Of a stretch of 64,000 bases of DNA, positions 8,466 through 15,699 are shown in pieces. Under the pieces are notes generated by a model, which saw nothing but the letters and a program-made list of their open reading frames with translations, ran no database searches and was not told the DNA's origin. The translations under genes and the position numbers were made by a program. The DNA is taken from the NCBI RefSeq assembly GCF_019931675.1, contig NZ_CP082922.1, positions 3,797,001 to 3,861,000 on the forward strand. The letters run 5' to 3'. This stretch comes from Nocardioides rotundus. Its GTDB lineage: Bacteria > Actinomycetota > Actinomycetes > Propionibacteriales > Nocardioidaceae. Position 1 is the first letter of the stretch, and each line of letters begins with the position of its first letter.

Positions 8466-8861
8466 CTATGACCCGCCCTCGACCAGCTCCCGGAGGCGGT
8501 CGAGGTCGCGGGCGACGGTGGCACAGTCCCGATCGAACTCCTCCGCGGCGAGGTCGAGCCGGCGGACGGTGAAGACGACCTCGGAGCCGTGGGGGTGGGC
8601 GACCACGCGCAGCGGGTTGGTCACGACCGCGCCCGAGGGAAGGGTGACGTCGTGGTCGAGGACGCCGTACTCGTTGGGCGGCGCGAAACGCACCGTGACC
8701 CGCCCCATCGGGGACTCGACGACGAGCAGGTCGCCCTCGCGCGCGACCTCGGCCTCCGCGAGGCCGGAGGCCCACCGCGGAAGGTTCTCCGGCTCGGCCG
8801 CGAACGCGTAGACCGCGTCCGGCTCGGCGGCTATCACGGTGCTGACGTGGCGACTCTCCAT
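8466..8861 (-). CDS. SRPBCC (START-like) domain protein
   Basis: A 131-residue protein with the START/polyketide-cyclase fold pattern: VSTVIAAEPDAVYAFAAEPE with a following WASGLAEA, β-strands through the middle, and a long C-terminal helix from FDRDCATVARDLDRLREL. Such folds bind hydrophobic ligands in a central cavity; no substrate can be assigned. It is transcribed away from the antitoxin-like/SRPBCC pair that begins at 8936, so the window holds two unrelated-looking SRPBCC genes back to back. Confidence 0.75.
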   Translation of the reverse strand: MESRHVSTVIAAEPDAVYAFAAEPENLPRWASGLAEAEVAREGDLLVVESPMGRVTVRFAPPNEYGVLDHDVTLPSGAVVTNPLRVVAHPHGSEVVFTVRRLDLAAEEFDRDCATVARDLDRLRELVEGGS

Positions 8862-8935
8862 CCGACCAGGGTGGCACGACCCGCGCCCTTGACCGCGCCT
8901 GAGAGGCTGAAGGGCACCGACTCGATGGAGGAGCC

Positions 8936-9148
8936 ATGCCGAAGTTCCGGAAGTTCGCAGCCGTCAGCGCCGCCGCGGCGGCCGCCAAGCGCTACGCGCG
9001 CAACAACCCCGAGAAGACCGACCGCTACCTCGGCCAGGCGGCCGCGTTCGCGGACAAGCGGACCAAGGGGAAGTACTCCCGCCAGATCGACGGCCTCAGC
9101 CGCAAGGCGCGCGAGGCCGCGATGCGCGAGCCCCGCCGCCGCTGGTGA
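8936..9148 (+). CDS. MT0933/Rv0909-like antitoxin
   Basis: A 70-residue basic protein whose second half, AAAFADKRTKGKYSRQIDGL, matches the MT0933 (Rv0909) antitoxin pattern of a helix, a KTGGKY-type turn and a second helix. The first 25 residues are an Ala/Lys-rich helix. A GAGGAG site precedes the ATG. The gene is followed after only 3 nt by an SRPBCC-fold gene, the same order as Rv0909-Rv0910 in Mycobacterium tuberculosis, which was described as a toxin-antitoxin pair. I infer the same role; the N-terminal half differs from the mycobacterial protein. Confidence 0.65.
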   Translation: MPKFRKFAAVSAAAAAAKRYARNNPEKTDRYLGQAAAFADKRTKGKYSRQIDGLSRKAREAAMREPRRRW

Positions 9149-9151
9149 CCC

Positions 9152-9589
9152 ATGCCCTCGGTCAGCCGCACCTTCCAGACGAACACGCTCCCCGAGGCGG
9201 TCTTCGAGTACCTCGCCGACTTCACCAACACCATGGAGTGGGACCCGGGCACCCGCTCGTGTGAGCGGGTGAGCGGCGACGGCGGTGTCGGTACGACGTA
9301 CCGCAACGTCAGCTCCTTCATGGGGCGCACCGTCGAGGTGACCTACACCGCGACCGAGCTCGAGCGGCCCGGCCGGGTGCACTTCGTCGGCCGGAACGCG
9401 CAGTTCGAGGGGCACGACATCTTCGACCTCCGGCCGCAGTCGGGCGGCGGCACCGAGGTGACCTACCGCGCCGACTTCGCCTTCAGCGGCCCCGCGCGCC
9501 TGGTCTCGCCGGTGGTCGGGCTCCTCGTCCTGCCGCTCCTGGCCACCAAGACCGTGGACCAGCTGAAGAGGAGCCTCGACCGGCTCTGA
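9152..9589 (+). CDS. SRPBCC-fold protein, Rv0910-like putative toxin
   Basis: A 145-residue START-like protein: FQTNTLPEAVFEYLADFTNT and MEWDPGTRSCERVSG at the N-terminus, a central VHFVGRNAQFEGHDIFDLRP strand pair, and a C-terminal helix TKTVDQLKRSLDRL. It begins 3 nt after the antitoxin-like gene and is certainly co-transcribed. Rv0910, its likely mycobacterial counterpart, is reported as the toxin of an unusual pair in which the toxin has a lipid-binding-type fold. Without the partner it would be annotated simply as a polyketide cyclase/dehydrase family protein, which remains the alternative. Confidence 0.7.
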   Translation: MPSVSRTFQTNTLPEAVFEYLADFTNTMEWDPGTRSCERVSGDGGVGTTYRNVSSFMGRTVEVTYTATELERPGRVHFVGRNAQFEGHDIFDLRPQSGGGTEVTYRADFAFSGPARLVSPVVGLLVLPLLATKTVDQLKRSLDRL

Positions 9590-9590
9590 G

Positions 9591-10622
9591 TCAGGGGCGC
9601 CGCGCGGTCTCCGGGGTGCGCTCGCGCTCCTGCTTGCGCACCGCCAGCAGGCTGGTCACGGTGACCACCACCAGCACGCCCACGATCACCGCGAGGCTGA
9701 ACAGGATCGGCACCTCCGGCACCACCGGCCAGATCCCGTGCGCCCAGTGCATCACCAGCTTCACGCCGATGAAGCCGAGGATGATGCTGAGGCCGTAGTT
9801 GAGGTGCACCAGCTTGCCCAGCGCTCCCTCCAGCACGAAGTAGAGCGCCCGCAGACCGAGCAGCGCGAACGCGTTGGTGACGAACACGAGGTAGGGGTCG
9901 CCGGTGATGCCGTAGACCGCCGGCACCGAGTCGACGGCGAAGACGACGTCGGTGAGGAGTACGACGACCGCGGTCAGGCCGAGCGGGGTGAGCGCGCGGC
10001 GCCCGCCGCCGGCCGGCTTGTCGGCGAGCAGCCGGGTGCCCTGATAGTCAGTGGAGACCGGCCAGAGGCGCCGTACCAGACGGACGGTGGGCATCTGGTC
10101 GACGTCGTTCTCGGCGTGGTCCTCGCCCTTGAGCGCGTCCTTGAGCAGCTTCGCGCCGGTGACCAGCAGGATGAGGCCGAAGAACAGGAAGGTGATGGCG
10201 AACATCGAGATCAGCTGCGCGCCGACCGCGATGAAGATCCCTCGCAGGACCAGGGCGCCGATGATGCCGATCATCAGCACCCGCTGCCGCAGCTCGCGCG
10301 GCACGGCGAAGGCGCCGAGGATCAGGATGAAGACGAAGAGGTTGTCGACCGAGAGCGACTTCTCCACCAGGTAGCCGGTGTAGTACTCCAGCCCCGACCG
10401 GCCGCCGTACTCCATCCACAGCCAGACGCCGAAGAGCATCGGGAGCGCGAGGTAGAAGACGGTCCAGGAGACCGCCTCCCGCATCGAGACCTCGTGCGGG
10501 CGGCGGGTGAGGTACAGGTCGAAGGCGAGCAGCGCGATGATCCCGGCGATCGTCACGCCCCACAGCATCGGGTCGGCGATCGAGGTGGTGCCGGCGGGCG
10601 CGGCGGCAGCGAGCAGTGTCAT
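9591..10622 (-). CDS. TerC-family membrane protein (manganese exporter type)
   Basis: A 343-residue integral membrane protein with about nine hydrophobic segments. The TerC acidic signatures are present: SLSVDNLFVFILILG near residue 88 and TDVVFAVDSVPAVYGITGD near 225. TerC proteins such as MeeF/MeeY export Mn2+ and metallate secreted enzymes in Bacillus; tellurite resistance is the historical name. The 5' leader carries a yybP-ykoY riboswitch, which supports a manganese role here. It converges on the SRPBCC gene at 9589 with one base between stops. Confidence 0.9.
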   Translation of the reverse strand: MTLLAAAAPAGTTSIADPMLWGVTIAGIIALLAFDLYLTRRPHEVSMREAVSWTVFYLALPMLFGVWLWMEYGGRSGLEYYTGYLVEKSLSVDNLFVFILILGAFAVPRELRQRVLMIGIIGALVLRGIFIAVGAQLISMFAITFLFFGLILLVTGAKLLKDALKGEDHAENDVDQMPTVRLVRRLWPVSTDYQGTRLLADKPAGGGRRALTPLGLTAVVVLLTDVVFAVDSVPAVYGITGDPYLVFVTNAFALLGLRALYFVLEGALGKLVHLNYGLSIILGFIGVKLVMHWAHGIWPVVPEVPILFSLAVIVGVLVVVTVTSLLAVRKQERERTPETARRP

Positions 10623-10646
10623 GGGGGTTCCTCAGTGCGGTTGGAC

Positions 10647-10740
10647 TGAGGTCTCCTTCGCCCCGAGCGGGCCGCCTGCCCGGGACCGCCGTGGGGCGGT
10701 CGTAGTGACCGGGCAGGTGTTGGGAAGTACTCCCCTCGAG
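10647..10740 (-). ncRNA. yybP-ykoY manganese riboswitch
   Basis: On the minus strand the leader of the TerC gene begins CGAGGGGAGTAC and ends CGAAGGAGACCTC. GGGGAGTA and GGAGACC are the conserved flanking blocks of the yybP-ykoY class, and the outer GAGG and CCTC can pair as P1. Between them lie a CTGCCCGG...CCGGGCAG stem and a GACCGCC...GGCGGTC hairpin. The AUG follows about 25 nt downstream of the aptamer, suiting translational control. This class senses Mn2+. Confidence 0.85.
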
Positions 10741-10772
10741 GTCATACCTTACGGAACGAACCTAAGAGGTCC

Positions 10773-11375
10773 CTAAGAGAGCCGGCCCAGGCCCGGAAGG
10801 AAGCGGCCGGTCGAGGCGGTGTACCGCCGGTAGTCCTCGCCATGCTGCCGGCCCAGATAGGGCTCCTCCACCACTCGGACCTGCAACTCGATCGCGGCCA
10901 GCAGCAGCACCCAGCCGAGGATCGCGACGAGGTTGGGGAAGACCAGGGCGATGCCCGCGCCGGTGAGAAGCATCGCGGTGAAGATCGGATTGCGAACGAA
11001 CCGGAACGGGCCGTCGGTCACCAGCGCGGTGCGCTCGGCCGGGTCCACGCCGACCCGCCAGCTCTCCCCCATCGCCAGCTGAGTGAGGAAGGTCGCCGCG
11101 ATCCCCGCACACGCGAGGACGACGCCCAGGGCGTGGATCCAGGGCCGGTCCAGCACGGGGATCTCGCCAAGGCCCATCAGCCCGGTCACCGGTCCGAGCA
11201 GGCCGACGAGCACCGCCACCGCGAACGCGATGCCCGCCCACCACTCGACGCTGCCCGGGCGGCCGCTCACTCCACGGAACCCGGCGTCGCCGGTACGGCG
11301 GCGCTGGAGCACGCTGCGGAGCCCGAAGCCGATGAGGGCGTACAGGCCGAACAGGGCGAGTGCCAGCACTGCCAT
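10773..11375 (-). CDS. Isoprenylcysteine carboxyl methyltransferase-like membrane protein
   Basis: A 200-residue membrane protein with about five hydrophobic segments and the ICMT/PEMT-type C-terminal SAM-binding signature: TDGPFRFVRNPIFTAMLL near residue 125, then EEPYLGRQHGEDYRRYTAST near 175. Bacterial members methylate unknown small or membrane-anchored substrates. The ATG at 11375 is chosen because the family begins with the first hydrophobic helix there; the frame stays open much further upstream but reads as low-complexity Arg/Pro and crosses a dispersed repeat. The end lies 33 nt from the riboswitch. Confidence 0.75.
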   Translation of the reverse strand: MAVLALALFGLYALIGFGLRSVLQRRRTGDAGFRGVSGRPGSVEWWAGIAFAVAVLVGLLGPVTGLMGLGEIPVLDRPWIHALGVVLACAGIAATFLTQLAMGESWRVGVDPAERTALVTDGPFRFVRNPIFTAMLLTGAGIALVFPNLVAILGWVLLLAAIELQVRVVEEPYLGRQHGEDYRRYTASTGRFLPGLGRLS

Positions 11376-11425
11376 GCCTCGACGGTATCGCTGTCGCGAG
11401 GCCCGCGCCCGGGACCGCCATCGTC

Positions 11426-11515
11426 GACGCACTGGCACAAGTCCGCGCGGGCGGCGACGCTGAGCGGGGCCGGTCGGCCGTCGGGAGACTTCTGCCAGCG
11501 TGGCTACGAGCAGCC
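11426..11515. repeat. 90-bp dispersed repeat, copy 1
   Basis: This segment recurs at 14939-15028 with about 85-90% identity by eye. Inside it, CTGGCACAAGTC (11432-11443) and GACTTCTGCCAG (11487-11498) form inverted ends that match in 11 of 12 positions. It is a second intergenic repeat family, distinct from the 107-bp one. Confidence 0.75.
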
Positions 11516-11544
11516 AGGTCGCGACTGCCCAGCCCCTGGGCGAC

Positions 11545-12225
11545 TCAGAGAAGCCCGGCAACCGCCTCGGCGGTCTCCTTGGCCGAGCCGGGGTTCTGGC
11601 CGGTGACCAGGTTGCGGTCGGTGACGGCGTAGGAGGCGAACGGCAGGCGCGCCTTCTCATAGTCCGCACCGCGCTCCTTCACCACCTGCTCGGCGTTGTA
11701 GGGGACGAGCTTGTCGACGCGGGCCAGGACCTCCTCCTGCCACGCGAAGCCGGTGAGCCGGCGGCCGGCCACGAGGTAGCTGCCGTCGCTCAGCCGAGTG
11801 TTCAGCAGGCCGCAGTATCCGTGACACACGGCGCCGACCACGGCACCCCGCTCGAAGAGCTCCCGGGTGATGCGCTGCAGCCCTTCGCTGTCGGGGAAGT
11901 CGAACATCACGCCGTGCCCGCCGGTGAAGTAGATCGCGTCGAAGTCGGCGGCGTCGATCTCGTCGGGGGACGCGGTCTGCTCCAGCAGCGCCATCCGCGC
12001 CGGATCGGCGTGCCATGCCTTGGCGGATCTGTCGTAGCTCGGGAACTTCAGCGATCTCGGCTCGATCGGCACCGCCCCACCGGCCGGGCTCACCAGGGTC
12101 TGCTCGAAGCCGCGGGCCTCGAAGACCTGCCAGGCGTGCGTGAGCTCGGAGAGCCACAGGCCGGTGGGGTGGTCGGTGCCGACGTACTGTCCGACGTTGG
12201 TGACGACGTTCAGGACGCGGGTCAC
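11545..12225 (-). CDS. DJ-1/PfpI (Hsp31-like) family protein
   Basis: A 226-residue class I glutamine-amidotransferase-like protein. The nucleophile elbow AVCHGYCGLL places Cys134 at the expected turn, preceded by YFTGGHGVMFDFPD and by SPAGGAVPIEP. This arrangement is the Hsp31/glyoxalase III branch rather than a true amidotransferase, so protein/metabolite repair or methylglyoxal hydration is likely. It starts at a GTG and its end overlaps no gene. It follows the esterase gene by 10 nt on the same strand and may be co-transcribed with it under the TetR described below. Confidence 0.83.
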   Translation of the reverse strand: MTRVLNVVTNVGQYVGTDHPTGLWLSELTHAWQVFEARGFEQTLVSPAGGAVPIEPRSLKFPSYDRSAKAWHADPARMALLEQTASPDEIDAADFDAIYFTGGHGVMFDFPDSEGLQRITRELFERGAVVGAVCHGYCGLLNTRLSDGSYLVAGRRLTGFAWQEEVLARVDKLVPYNAEQVVKERGADYEKARLPFASYAVTDRNLVTGQNPGSAKETAEAVAGLL

Positions 12226-12235
12226 AGCGATGGGC

Positions 12236-13228
12236 TCACTCGTTCAGCGCGTCGCGGAGGAAGCCGATGGTCAGCTCGCGCGCCACGTTCGCGGCCTTGG
12301 TGTCGCGCAGGCTGTCCAGCAGCAGGAAGTCGTGCACCATGCCGGCGACACGCACGGAGGTCACGTCGACGCCCGCCTCGCGGAGCTTGTTGGCGTACTG
12401 CTCCCCCTCGTCCCGGAGTACGTCGGCCTCGTCGGTGATCACCAGGGTGCGCGGCAGCCCCTCGAGCTGGCCGAGCGGTGCCTGCAGCGGGGACGCGTAG
12501 GGCTCGGCCCGCTGGGCGGGATCGGTGGTGTAGGCGTCCCAGAACCACTGCATGCCCTCGCGGGTGAGGTAGTAGCCCTCGGCGAACTGCAGGTAGGACG
12601 GGGTGTCGAAGTCCGCGTTCGTCACGGGGTAGAGCAGCGCCTGCGCCTTGAGATCGAGGCCGCCGCGGTCCTTGTTCATCAGCGCGAAGACCGCGGACAT
12701 GCAGCCGCCGACGGACTCGCCGGTCACCACGACGCGGGAGGCGTCGAGGCCGTGGTCGGCACCGTGCTCGGCGACCCACTGGCCCACCGCGTAGTTCTGC
12801 TCCACCTGGGTGGGGTAGCCCTTCTCCGGCGCCCGGTCGTAGACGGGGAACACACCGGCCGCGCCGGCCCCCACGACCAGCTCGCGGAACAGGCGGTCGT
12901 GGGTGTGCTCGTCGCCGAAGACCCAGCCGGCGCCGTGGATGTAGAACACCACCGGCAGCGGCCCGGTCGCGCCGCGGGGCCGGATGATCCGGGTCCGGAC
13001 CGTGCCCCACTCACCGGCGTCGACGTCGACCCACTCCTCGTCCACGTCCGGGCGGTCCACCCCCTCCCCGCTCTGCAGGTCGGAGAGGATCTGCCGACCC
13101 TGCTCGGGCGGGACCTCGTAGATCCTCGGGTGCGGGTCGGTGGCCTCGCACAGCTCCTTGGCCTCGGGCTCGAGGACGGGGGTGATCGGCGGCGGAAGGT
13201 CGTTCATGGCGAGCTCATCTCCGTTCAT
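12236..13228 (-). CDS. HSL-type alpha/beta-hydrolase (esterase)
   Basis: A 330-residue cytosolic esterase of the hormone-sensitive-lipase group. The oxyanion-hole motif is FYIHGAGWVFG (the family HGGG variant), the nucleophile elbow is VVTGESVGGCM, and the Asp and His of the triad are in ITDEADVLRDEG and AGMVHDF. A second ATG at 13207 is an alternative start with a GAG site 8 nt upstream. It is divergent from the TetR regulator; the shared region holds copies of the 15-bp motif also found before the oxidoreductase gene, suggesting one regulon. Confidence 0.85.
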   Translation of the reverse strand: MNGDELAMNDLPPPITPVLEPEAKELCEATDPHPRIYEVPPEQGRQILSDLQSGEGVDRPDVDEEWVDVDAGEWGTVRTRIIRPRGATGPLPVVFYIHGAGWVFGDEHTHDRLFRELVVGAGAAGVFPVYDRAPEKGYPTQVEQNYAVGQWVAEHGADHGLDASRVVVTGESVGGCMSAVFALMNKDRGGLDLKAQALLYPVTNADFDTPSYLQFAEGYYLTREGMQWFWDAYTTDPAQRAEPYASPLQAPLGQLEGLPRTLVITDEADVLRDEGEQYANKLREAGVDVTSVRVAGMVHDFLLLDSLRDTKAANVARELTIGFLRDALNE

Positions 13229-13268
13229 GGTGGGAGGGGGCTGCTGGTGTCGGGCGCGATGTGTGCGT

Positions 13269-13309
13269 CGCTCACATGACGCTAGACAGGCGATGTGAGC
13301 GCCGTCAAC
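13269..13309. promoter_or_regulatory. Putative TetR operator between esterase and regulator genes
   Basis: CGCTCACAT (13269-13277) and ATGTGAGCG (13293-13301) are perfect 9-bp inverted arms. The right arm is part of GTGAGCGCCGTCAAC (13295-13309), one of three copies of the motif GTGAGCRCYGTYAAC in this locus. The site lies between the divergent esterase and TetR genes. Confidence 0.65.
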
Positions 13310-13358
13310 TCCCGCGTTGTCGTTACCGGTCGGTCACCGCGTCGATACGATGACGCGG

Positions 13359-13919
13359 ATGTCCACGCGAGCCCGCTACCACCACGGCGACCTGCGCGCG
13401 GCGCTGCTGTCGACCGCGATGGAGATGCTGGAGCAGGGCGAGACGTTCTCACTGCGCGCGGTGGCGCGCCGTGCCGGCGTCTCCCCGACGGCGCCGTACC
13501 GGCACTTCGCGGACCGCGGCGCGCTGGAGTCCGCGCTGGCCAGCCAGGGGTTCCGCGATCTCAAGGACGACCTGATGGAGGGTCGCGACCTGCCGCGGTC
13601 GGTGGACGATTTGGCCGACTTCGGCGTCGCGTACGTCGACTTCGCGCTGCGCCGGCCGGCGCTGTTCCGGCTGATGTTCGGCAACGAGTGCGACGACTCC
13701 AGCGACGAGCGGGTGCGCGCGTCGGGCGACCTGCACAAGCTGCTGGCCCTCGCCCTGGGCAACGTCTTCCCCGGCGCCGACACCGACGCCCTCGCCACCG
13801 CGTCGTGGAGCCTGGTGCACGGCCTGGCGTTCCTGCACCTGGACGGGAAGCTCTCCGGTGACCAGGTGGAGGAGCGGGTCCGCGCGTCGTTCGCCGCGCT
13901 GTTCTCCGCCCGCTCCTGA
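13359..13919 (+). CDS. TetR-family transcriptional regulator
   Basis: A 186-residue repressor with an N-terminal HTH (RARYHHGDLRAALLSTAMEM, then SLRAVARRAGVSPTAPYRHF) and a ligand-binding C-terminal domain of the WHG type (VAYVDFALRRPALFRLMFG). The ATG at 13359 is preferred because the family starts with a short basic arm; an ATG at 13350 is nearly as good, and no clear ribosome-binding site separates them. It sits between the esterase (divergent) and the NAD-binding oxidoreductase (downstream), and each of their promoters holds the same 15-bp motif, so autoregulation and control of both are likely. Confidence 0.85.
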   Translation: MSTRARYHHGDLRAALLSTAMEMLEQGETFSLRAVARRAGVSPTAPYRHFADRGALESALASQGFRDLKDDLMEGRDLPRSVDDLADFGVAYVDFALRRPALFRLMFGNECDDSSDERVRASGDLHKLLALALGNVFPGADTDALATASWSLVHGLAFLHLDGKLSGDQVEERVRASFAALFSARS

Positions 13920-13928
13920 GCGAGCGAT

Positions 13929-13976
13929 GTTGACGGTGCTCACGGTGCCTGTACCGTGGATGTGAGCACTGTTAAC
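13929..13976. promoter_or_regulatory. Paired TetR operator copies before the oxidoreductase gene
   Basis: GTTGACGGTGCTCAC (13929-13943) and GTGAGCACTGTTAAC (13962-13976) are two further copies, in opposite orientation, of the motif at 13295-13309. Each is itself an imperfect palindrome (10 of 15 positions). The second ends 15 nt before the start codon at 13992, a position that would block transcription or translation. Confidence 0.65.
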
Positions 13977-13991
13977 ACGGCGAGGAGAACC

Positions 13992-14912
13992 ATGCAGACC
14001 ATCCTGGGTGCGGGCGGGCAGATCGCCGAGGAGCTGGCCCGCGACCTCTACCGCACCTTCCCCCACGACATTCGTCTGGTCAGCCGGAACCCGCGGCGGA
14101 TCCACGAGACCGACGAGCTCGTCGCGGCGGACCTGACCGACCCGGAGGCGACATCGGCGGCCGTCGCGGGCAGCGAGATCGCGTACCTCACGGTGGGCCT
14201 GCCGATCGACTCCGCCCTGTGGGAGCAGCGGTTCCCGGTGATGATGGCCAACGCGATCGCGGCGTGCCGGGAGCACGACTGCAAGCTGGTGTTCTTCGAC
14301 AACACCTACATGTATCCACGCACCTCGACGACCCAGACCGAGGGGACGGCGTTCGAGCCGGTGGGCCGCAAGGCGACCGTGCGGGCTCGCATCGCGACCA
14401 TGCTGCTGGAGGAGATGGAGGCCGGCACGATCGAGGCGGTAATCTGCCGGGCGCCCGAGTTCTACGGGCCCGGCAAGACCCAGAGCCTCACCAACTCCCT
14501 CGTCTTCGACCGGATCAAAGAGGGCAAGCGACCGATCGTCCCGCTCGACGCACACACCCTGCGCACGCTGATCTGGACGCCCGACGCGAGTCGCGGCATG
14601 GCGCTGGTCGGCAACACGCCCGATGCCTACGGCACGACCTGGCACCTGCCGGTCGACCCGGACCGGCTCAGCTACGCCGACATGGTCGAGGTGGCCTCCC
14701 AGGTCGAGGGGCGGCGGATCCGCTACCTCACCCTGCCGCGCTGGGCCTTCCGGCTCGGCGGCTTGGCCAATCCGGCGGTCAAGGAAGCCGAGGAGCTGCT
14801 CCCTCGCTACCGCGAGGACAACGTCTTCGACTCCGCGAAGTTCGCGGCCCGCTTCCCCGAGTTCGAGGTCACGACGTACCGCGAGGGGATCACCGAGATC
14901 CTGACCGGGTAA
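13992..14912 (+). CDS. NAD-dependent epimerase/dehydratase-like oxidoreductase
   Basis: A 306-residue extended SDR/NmrA-like protein. The dinucleotide loop ILGAGGQIAEELARDL opens the chain, FFDNTYMYPR holds the Tyr region of the active site, and ICRAPEFYGPGKTQSL is typical of the sugar-epimerase-like subfamily. The usual YxxxK is not obvious, so catalysis may be altered. The ATG at 13992 has CGAGGAG 5 nt upstream. Two operator-like motifs precede it. The substrate is unknown. Confidence 0.78.
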   Translation: MQTILGAGGQIAEELARDLYRTFPHDIRLVSRNPRRIHETDELVAADLTDPEATSAAVAGSEIAYLTVGLPIDSALWEQRFPVMMANAIAACREHDCKLVFFDNTYMYPRTSTTQTEGTAFEPVGRKATVRARIATMLLEEMEAGTIEAVICRAPEFYGPGKTQSLTNSLVFDRIKEGKRPIVPLDAHTLRTLIWTPDASRGMALVGNTPDAYGTTWHLPVDPDRLSYADMVEVASQVEGRRIRYLTLPRWAFRLGGLANPAVKEAEELLPRYREDNVFDSAKFAARFPEFEVTTYREGITEILTG

Positions 14913-14938
14913 CCCCCGAGCCGCCGACCCGTCGCGCA

Positions 14939-15028
14939 GACGCACTGGCACAACTCCGGGCGGACGACGGCGCGGAGCGGGGCCGGTTGGCCGTCGGGAG
15001 ACTTCTGCCAGCGTGAGTACGAGCAGCC
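14939..15028. repeat. 90-bp dispersed repeat, copy 2
   Basis: Copy of the 11426-11515 element, with inverted ends CTGGCACAACTC (14945-14956) and GACTTCTGCCAG (15000-15011). The two copies flank the esterase-TetR-oxidoreductase block in direct orientation. The element may also serve as a transcription terminator for the oxidoreductase gene. Confidence 0.75.
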
Positions 15029-15053
15029 GGGTGGCGCCCGGGTGCACCAGACT

Positions 15054-15075
15054 GATGCAGATATGATGCAGATAT
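15054..15075. promoter_or_regulatory. Tandem 11-bp repeat at the third VapB start
   Basis: GATGCAGATAT is repeated exactly twice (15054-15064, 15065-15075) and runs into the ATG at 15074. No ribosome-binding site is visible, so the antitoxin mRNA may be leaderless and the repeat is a probable autoregulatory binding site. Confidence 0.55.
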
Positions 15076-15304
15076 GAGGACGACCATCGACCTGCCCCCG
15101 GCGGTGCACCGACGTGCCCGCGAGATCGCTCGGGCCCGGCAGCAGTCGCTGTCGTCCGTGGTCGCCGAGCTGGCCACGCGAGGCCTGAACGCCCTCGGCG
15201 ATCCGGTGGAGGTGGGGACCGATCCGGTCAGCGGACTCCCGGCGGTCACGCTGGGTCAGCGGGTGACCAGCGACGACGTCGCGAACGCGCTGGACGAGGA
15301 GTGA
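15074..15304 (+). CDS. vapB: VapB-type ribbon-helix-helix antitoxin (third module)
   Basis: A 76-residue antitoxin opening with a ribbon-helix-helix pattern: MRTTIDLPPAVHRRAREIAR then QSLSSVVAELATRGL. The remainder, with VTLGQRVTSDDVANALDEE, is the toxin-binding tail. It is the third VapB in 15 kb and is not similar to the other two. Its stop overlaps the toxin start (GTGA). Confidence 0.85.
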   Translation: MRTTIDLPPAVHRRAREIARARQQSLSSVVAELATRGLNALGDPVEVGTDPVSGLPAVTLGQRVTSDDVANALDEE

Positions 15305-15696
15305 GTGCGCCGTACCTGCTCGACGCGAACGCTCTCATCGCACTCGTCGTCGCGGAGCACGAGCACCACGGCCGGGTGGCCCAGTGGGCGGGAGACGTGG
15401 AGCGTCTCGCGCTGTGCCCCATCGTCGAGGGCGCACTGGTCCGCTTCCTACTCCGGCTCGGGGCGAGCGGTGCGACGGCCCAGGCCCTGCTCACGGCTCT
15501 GCACGCGTCGGGCCGTTGCGAGTTCTGGGAGGACTCGATCTCCTACCGCTCGGTCGACCTCGACCACGTGCTCGGCCACCGGCAGGTGACCGACGCCTAC
15601 CTGGCCGACCTCGCCGAGAGTCGGGGAGCACGGCTCGCCACCCTCGACCGGGCGCTCGCCTCCGCCCGCCCGCAGGCCACGTACCTGATCGCCTGA
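15301..15696 (+). CDS. vapC: VapC-type PIN-domain toxin (third module)
   Basis: A 131-residue PIN protein: APYLLDANALIALVVAEHEH at the start, CPIVEGALVRFL with the conserved Glu, VTDAYLADLAE with the third acidic residue and LATLDRALA at the end. The final acidic position is Asp in TLDRAL, so the nuclease site seems complete. Translation starts at GTG 15301, overlapping the antitoxin by 4 nt. It ends 3 nt from the stop of the convergent exported nuclease-fold gene. Confidence 0.87.
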   Translation: MSAPYLLDANALIALVVAEHEHHGRVAQWAGDVERLALCPIVEGALVRFLLRLGASGATAQALLTALHASGRCEFWEDSISYRSVDLDHVLGHRQVTDAYLADLAESRGARLATLDRALASARPQATYLIA

Positions 15697-15699
15697 GGG

